Positions 59,833-64,000 of a stretch of 64,000 bases of DNA are shown piece by piece. The notes under the pieces were generated by a model. The model searched no databases. It was given only the letters and a program-made list of their open reading frames with translations, and was not told the DNA's origin. The position numbers and the translations under genes were made by a program. The stretch comes from an uncultured Microbacterium sp. (GTDB taxonomy: Bacteria; Actinomycetota; Actinomycetes; Actinomycetales; Microbacteriaceae): NCBI RefSeq assembly GCF_937927635.1, contig NZ_CALBRW010000011.1:50458-114457 (forward strand), written 5' to 3'. Within the stretch, counting starts at the first letter, position 1, and each line of letters begins with the position of its first letter.

Positions 59833-61134
59833 GTGTCGAATACCGCTCTGACGACCGCCCCCGTGGCGCTCGATCCCACGTTCGAGAACGTGTGGGACGA
59901 GCTGCAGTGGCGCGGACTCGTCCACGTGTCCACCGATCAGGAGGCGCTGCGCGCCCTTCTCGCCGGGGACCCGATCACCTACTACTGCGGCTTCGACCCG
60001 ACGGCGCCCAGCCTGCACCTGGGCAACCTCGTCCAGCTCCTGCTGCTGCGCCGCATCCAGCTGGCCGGCCACAAGCCCCTCGGCCTGGTCGGCGGTTCCA
60101 CCGGGCTGATCGGCGACCCGCGGCCGACCGCCGAGCGCACACTGAACACCCGGGAGACCGTCGAGGAGTGGGTGGGCAAGCTGCGCGCGCAGGTGGAGCG
60201 CTTCCTCAGCTTCGAGGGCGAGAACGCCGCGCGCATGGTCAACAACCTGGACTGGACCGCGCCGCTCTCCGCCATCGACTTCCTGCGCGAGATCGGCAAG
60301 CACTACCGTGTGGGCACCATGCTGAAGAAGGATGCCGTCAGCGCGCGGCTGAATTCGGATGCCGGGATCAGCTACACCGAGTTCAGCTACCAGATCCTGC
60401 AGGGCATGGACTTCCTCGAGCTGTACCGACAGTACGGCTGCGTGATGCAGACCGGCGGCTCCGACCAGTGGGGCAACCTCACCAGCGGCACCGACCTCAT
60501 CCACCGGGTGGAGGGCGTCTCCGCGCACGCCATCGGCACCCCGCTGATCACCAACAGCGACGGCACCAAGTTCGGCAAGAGCGAGGGCAACGCGATCTGG
60601 CTGGATGCCGATATGTGCAGCCCGTACCGGATGTACCAGTTCTGGCTCGGAACCGCGGATGCCGACGTCATCGAGCGCCTGAAGATCTTCACGTTCCTCA
60701 CCAGGGCCGAGATCGAGGAGTACGCGACGCTGGTGGAGTCCGAGCCGTTCCGGCGCGCGGCCCAGAAGCGCCTGGCCCTCGAGGTCTGCACGACCGTGCA
60801 CGGTGCCGAGGCCACCGCGGCCGTCATCGCGGCATCCGAGGCGCTGTTCGGCCAGGGCGACCTGACCGCGCTGGATGCGGCCACGCTGCGCACCGCACTG
60901 GAGGAGCTGCCCCATGCGACAGTCGCCGCGGGCACGCCGGTGACCGATGCTCTGGTGCAGACCGGGCTGGTCTCGAGCGTCTCCGAGGCTCGCCGCGCGA
61001 TCTCGCAGGGCGGGGTCATGCTGGACGGGGAGCGGGTGTCGGATGACACCGCGGCCGTGCAGGGCTCGCTGCCCGGCGGGGTCTCGGTGCTGCGTCGTGG
61101 CAAGAAGACCCTCGCCGGCGTGCTCATCGGCTGA
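59833..61134 (+). CDS. tyrS: Tyrosyl-tRNA synthetase
   Basis: A class I synthetase of 433 residues. The HIGH-like motif is LHLGN in GFDPTAPSLHLGNLVQ, the tyrosine site includes QTGGSDQWGNLTSG, and the KMSKS-like motif is KFGKSEGNAIW. A C-terminal S4 RNA-binding domain follows (SSVSEARRAISQGGVMLDGE). GTG start on a probable leaderless promoter. It is followed after 3 nt by the DUF4184 gene. Confidence 0.97.
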   Translation: MSNTALTTAPVALDPTFENVWDELQWRGLVHVSTDQEALRALLAGDPITYYCGFDPTAPSLHLGNLVQLLLLRRIQLAGHKPLGLVGGSTGLIGDPRPTAERTLNTRETVEEWVGKLRAQVERFLSFEGENAARMVNNLDWTAPLSAIDFLREIGKHYRVGTMLKKDAVSARLNSDAGISYTEFSYQILQGMDFLELYRQYGCVMQTGGSDQWGNLTSGTDLIHRVEGVSAHAIGTPLITNSDGTKFGKSEGNAIWLDADMCSPYRMYQFWLGTADADVIERLKIFTFLTRAEIEEYATLVESEPFRRAAQKRLALEVCTTVHGAEATAAVIAASEALFGQGDLTALDAATLRTALEELPHATVAAGTPVTDALVQTGLVSSVSEARRAISQGGVMLDGERVSDDTAAVQGSLPGGVSVLRRGKKTLAGVLIG

Positions 61135-61137
61135 GCC

Positions 61138-61965
61138 GTGCCGTTCACGCCCAGCCACGCGGTCGTCGCTCTGCCGTTCGTCCGCACGCCGCTGGTGCCT
61201 GCGGCCATCGCCGTGGGCGCGATGACACCGGATCTGCCGCTGTTCCTGCGCGGCATCGGTCCGTCGTACGCGTTCACGCACTCGACGGCCAATGTCGTGT
61301 GGACGGCGCTGATCGCGCTGGTGCTGCTGGCGCTGTGGCGGATCGTGCTGCGCCCGGCGCTCGTGCAGCTGACGCCGGATGCCGTCGCCGCGAGGCTGCC
61401 GGATGCCTGGCGGCGCAGCGGCGGCGAGGCGGCTCGCGAGCTGCTCGCACCTCGCGATCGGCCGGGCGCCGGCTCGTTCCCGGTCCTGCTGCTGGTCGTG
61501 TCGCTGCTGCTGGGCGTTCTCACGCACATCGCGTGGGACCTGTTCACGCACGAGGGCCGCTGGGGCGTCGAGGCGATCCCCGCGCTGTGGGAGCAGTGGG
61601 GGCCGCTGCTCGGCTACAAATGGCTGCAGCACGGCTCGAGCGTGATCGGCCTGCTGATCCTCGCCGGGTACGCCGTGCGGTGGCTGCGCCGTCGAGGTGT
61701 CGTGCGTCGTCCACGGATGCAGCCGGCGTGGGTGCGCTGGGCGTGGTACCTGACGCTCCCGGCCTTCCTCATCGCCGGCTGGTTCATCGGGCTCGCGGCC
61801 TTCGGCCCACTGGGGGAGTCGCTCAGCCTGCAGCAGCTGGCGTACCGCACCCTGCCGCTGGCATCCGGGCTGTGGGGTGCGTTCACCGTGCTGTTCTGTG
61901 CGGTCATCGTGCTGCTGTCGCGGCGGACCGGCGCCGCGGAAGGCTCTCGTCCGGCCGCGCAGTGA
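61138..61965 (+). CDS. DUF4184-family membrane protein
   Basis: A 275-residue protein whose N terminus, MPFTPSHAVVALPF, followed by PAAIAVGAMTPDLPLFL, is characteristic of the DUF4184 family and recalls metal-dependent membrane hydrolases of the YdjM type. The His, Asp and His-Asp pairs (SHAV, TPDL, THIAWDLFTHEGRWG) could bind metal. About six membrane helices. GTG start 3 nt after tyrS, so probably co-transcribed. The substrate is unknown. Confidence 0.82.
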   Translation: MPFTPSHAVVALPFVRTPLVPAAIAVGAMTPDLPLFLRGIGPSYAFTHSTANVVWTALIALVLLALWRIVLRPALVQLTPDAVAARLPDAWRRSGGEAARELLAPRDRPGAGSFPVLLLVVSLLLGVLTHIAWDLFTHEGRWGVEAIPALWEQWGPLLGYKWLQHGSSVIGLLILAGYAVRWLRRRGVVRRPRMQPAWVRWAWYLTLPAFLIAGWFIGLAAFGPLGESLSLQQLAYRTLPLASGLWGAFTVLFCAVIVLLSRRTGAAEGSRPAAQ

Positions 61966-61997
61966 GCCGGCGCCGGGAGCCGATGCGGTTAGGCGCG

Positions 61998-63242
61998 TCA
62001 CCAGCTGGGCGGATCACAGCCCCAGACCCGTGGCGGAGCGAAGTGCGAAGGACTGCCGGGCCAGCTCACCGCCGGAACGACGGTCGTGATCGTCTGACCG
62101 CCCACCTCGAACGTCTGCGTCGGGGGATCCGACGGCGGGTCGCCGATCTCACCATGTCGTCTTGCGCGGGGCATCCCGAGCAGCTCGGCGGCGATCCGCC
62201 GCAGTGACGTGCGCACACTCCACGCGCCGCCCTCGCTCTCTCGACGCCGCAGCGCATCGGCGATCCCGGCGGCGAGCAGATAGCCCGCCGAATGGTCCAG
62301 TCCCTGCGCGGGAAGCGCGCCCGGTGTCTCGCCGCCATCAGGCGACTCGAGCCAGGCGATGCCGGATTCCGCCTGCACGAGGCTGTCGAAACCCCGGGGC
62401 GAATGCCGGCCTGGCCAGGCGGTCAGCTGTGCGGTCACCAGATGAGGATGACGTTCGCTCAGCTGCCGGGGCGAAAGGCCGAGTCGACTCATGCCGTCGG
62501 GGCGATAACCGAGCACGATCACATCGGCGGCGTCGAGCAGCCGCTCGAACTGTGCGGCTTCGGCGGCGATGTCGAGCAGCGCTGTGCGCTTGCCATGTCC
62601 GGTGTCCAGATGCTGCCAGGCGAACTCGGGGCGCTGGGGAGGATCGATCCGCAGCACGTCCGCACCGGCGAAAGCGAGAGTGCGTGTGGCGACAGGGCCC
62701 GCGATCACGCGGGTGAGATCAAGCACCCGCACGCTGTCGAGCGGGTGCGAAGCGTTCGCGTGGGGGAGCGGCCGCGGCGCGCTGTCGCCGACGCGCTCGA
62801 CATCGACGATCGGATGCCGGCGCAGCTCGTCGTCCTTCGAAGGATCCGCCTGCCGCACGGGCACACAGAGCCCGCCGCTCGCGGTGATCGCGCTGACCGC
62901 ATCGCTCACCGTCAGGATCTTGAGTCGGGCGCGGACTTCGTACGGCGTGCTGCCCGCTGGCAGGCCGAGTCCAGTGAGGAGGGCGGCGGCATGGTGCGCA
63001 TAGTTGCCGTGCGTGCGCACCCAGCCGTCAGCGGTGTGCCAGAACCCGGACAGCGGCGCCCACACCTCGGGCTTCACGCCGTCGATCAGCAGGTGCCGAT
63101 CGCTTCGGTATGCGGCGGCGATCAGGCGGGGATCAGGCGATGGCGAACCGCCGCCGGCGATGGCACGACCCGCGGTTACCACGCTGTCCCACGCAAGGGC
63201 GCCGAGAGGCAGGTGCGCCGGAAGGGGAACCGGGATGCTCAT
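61998..63242 (-). CDS. Family III CoA-transferase-like protein (CaiB/BaiF)
   Basis: A 414-residue protein of the CaiB/BaiF family. The characteristic core is SVRVLDLTRVIAGPVATRTLAFAGADVLRID, then FAWQHLDTGHGKRTALLDI. The order is unusual: about 180 residues, with GWVRTHGNYAHHAAALL, precede this core, so it looks like a rearranged or fused form, and I do not see the usual catalytic Asp with certainty. ATG 63242 overlaps the stop of the upstream HEAT gene. The CoA donor and acceptor are unknown. Confidence 0.8.
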   Translation of the reverse strand: MSIPVPLPAHLPLGALAWDSVVTAGRAIAGGGSPSPDPRLIAAAYRSDRHLLIDGVKPEVWAPLSGFWHTADGWVRTHGNYAHHAAALLTGLGLPAGSTPYEVRARLKILTVSDAVSAITASGGLCVPVRQADPSKDDELRRHPIVDVERVGDSAPRPLPHANASHPLDSVRVLDLTRVIAGPVATRTLAFAGADVLRIDPPQRPEFAWQHLDTGHGKRTALLDIAAEAAQFERLLDAADVIVLGYRPDGMSRLGLSPRQLSERHPHLVTAQLTAWPGRHSPRGFDSLVQAESGIAWLESPDGGETPGALPAQGLDHSAGYLLAAGIADALRRRESEGGAWSVRTSLRRIAAELLGMPRARRHGEIGDPPSDPPTQTFEVGGQTITTVVPAVSWPGSPSHFAPPRVWGCDPPSW

Positions 63243-63655
63243 GACGGGCCGCTCCGTCCGAGCGCACGCCACGCCTGCACCCGCACGCGCTCATTCGGAT
63301 CGTCCACCAGCGCGTCGACCGCACCATCCGGATCATCCAGCCGATGCGCCGCGATCACCTTCAGCGCCATCTCGCGCACACGCCACGCCTCGTCGCGCGT
63401 CGCATCCAGGACGATCTGCGGGCGATTCGCCCCGAGATGCAGCAGCGCCCGGGCTCCCCAGACCCGCACCCAGTACGCCGGCCAGCCGGGTGTGCCGCGC
63501 AGCCATGCGATGTCCGGGTAGCGCTGGTCCACGTCGCCGGCCCTGCCTGCGAGCAACTCCTCCGCCCACTCGATGACAGCGTCGCGGCCGAACACCCCGG
63601 CTGCGAGCAGCGCGCACTCGCGAGGCGAAAGCCGACGATCGGGGAGGGCATCCAT
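63239..63655 (-). CDS. Small HEAT-repeat protein
   Basis: A 138-residue, all-helical protein with at least two HEAT-like units: YWVRVWGARALLHLGAN and DDPNERVRVQAWRALGR, with a third between. Such proteins bind other proteins; none is implied here except the CoA-transferase-like protein, with which it is coupled by an ATGA overlap. The ATG at 63655 is preferred over longer openings because TACGAT lies 7 nt upstream. Confidence 0.78.
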   Translation of the reverse strand: MDALPDRRLSPRECALLAAGVFGRDAVIEWAEELLAGRAGDVDQRYPDIAWLRGTPGWPAYWVRVWGARALLHLGANRPQIVLDATRDEAWRVREMALKVIAAHRLDDPDGAVDALVDDPNERVRVQAWRALGRSGPS

Positions 63656-63662
63656 CCTGGCG

Positions 63663-63668
63663 ATCGTA
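63663..63668 (-). promoter_or_regulatory. -10 element TACGAT of the HEAT gene, leaderless
   Basis: On the minus strand TACGAT ends 7 nt before the ATG. Confidence 0.55.
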
Positions 63669-63779
63669 CGCTGTGCTGCGGCTGTCGTGAGGGAAATCGC
63701 TTCTGACCAGCACTGAAAGACTTCAGTTGACCGCACGACACGCCCGGGATGCGATCCTGATTTGCCCGATCTCGGGGAC

Positions 63780-64000
63780 CCACGTAAATTATTACCTGTT
63801 CGCCCCACAGGGTAGAGCGGAAGGCCGGAAGGCCTGGCTCCCCTCAAGCGGTGAACAGCCCCTCTTTCTCTTCCACCGGCGGCAACGTTGGTGTAAGGTA
63901 GAGGTTCCGGCTCCGGCCTGGCTGGTCAACAGCCCCCGGTTGTCGGATAAGATTGTGAAGTTGCCCTTCGCGTCCTGCTTTTTTGGTGGGTGTGGGGGTG
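63780..64000 (+). promoter_or_regulatory. Tandem promoter region at the window end, possibly of an rRNA operon
   Basis: No gene is visible from 63669 to the end. Two related modules occur: GGTAGAG at 63811 and 63897, GGCCTGGCT at 63831 and 63915, and GGTSAACAGCCCC at 63850 and 63924 follow in the same order, offset by 74-86 nt. Candidate -10 elements are TAAGGT (63894-63899) and TAAGAT (63948-63953). The final stretch, with TTTTTT and a G/T-rich run, resembles an untranslated leader. Duplicated strong promoters before a long leader suggest rRNA, which the window cannot prove. Confidence 0.45.

Overview
The window is a chromosomal segment of a high-GC actinobacterium. Gene content, gene order and the TANNNT-type -10 elements placed just before start codons fit the family Microbacteriaceae, probably Microbacterium or a close relative. 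This is an inference from protein character, not from a database search. I see no phage, plasmid, insertion sequence, integrase or CRISPR array. Almost all of the window is ordered housekeeping and biosynthetic DNA, with one tRNA gene. The right end looks like a promoter region, perhaps of a ribosomal RNA operon that lies outside.

Layout. 1-7.6 kb: a truncated membrane permease, a DUF3039 protein, nicotinate phosphoribosyltransferase, a cytosolic cell-wall recycling pair (family 3 glucosaminidase and MurQ), glutamate racemase, RNase PH and the RdgB/HAM1 pyrophosphatase. 7.7-12.3 kb: a cation diffusion facilitator, LigD and Ku head to head (end joining), a DedA protein and tRNA-Leu(UAG). 12.4-16.9 kb: a compact Tad pilus-type cluster. 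16.9-22.9 kb: an MFS carrier, RF2, a DUF2510 membrane protein, FtsE-FtsX and SmpB. 22.9-28.2 kb: an S9 peptidase, MetF and MetE. 28.2-29.6 kb: LexA divergent from a LysM protein. 29.7-33.6 kb: hisC-hisB-hisH, then hisA with an SseB-family protein. 33.7-36.6 kb: a DUF1844 protein, infC-rpmI-rplT and a SpoU methyltransferase. 36.6-43.1 kb: a two-component system, a TAXI lipoprotein and a glutamate-type ABC transporter. 43.2-46.2 kb: a FGGY kinase divergent from a GntP permease. 46.3-49.8 kb: pheS-pheT. 49.9-51.4 kb: a cupin protein and an epimerase-like protein. 51.5-58.3 kb: an arginine operon argCJBDFH behind a previously unannotated Arg-rich leader peptide. 58.4-59.8 kb: a SatD-family protein with a membrane partner. 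59.8-63.7 kb: tyrS, a DUF4184 protein, a CoA-transferase and a HEAT-repeat protein.

The most interesting signals are regulatory. (1) A 24-residue leaderless peptide with six Arg codons sits just before argC, and the cluster has no argR: this looks like ribosome-mediated attenuation of arginine synthesis. (2) A 13-codon leaderless frame overlaps the hisA start as ATGA. (3) infC appears to start at ATC behind a perfect Shine-Dalgarno sequence and a folded leader. (4) About twenty genes share a -10 hexamer placed 6-8 nt before the start codon, indicating widespread leaderless mRNAs. (5) An OmpR-type direct repeat abuts the promoter of the glutamate transporter directly downstream of a response regulator, kinase and TAXI lipoprotein. 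(6) SOS-like boxes lie between lexA and a LysM gene in the layout of the yneA/chiZ/divS cell-division inhibitors. (7) A GAGACCCCTC inverted-repeat family forms hairpins at two intergenic sites.
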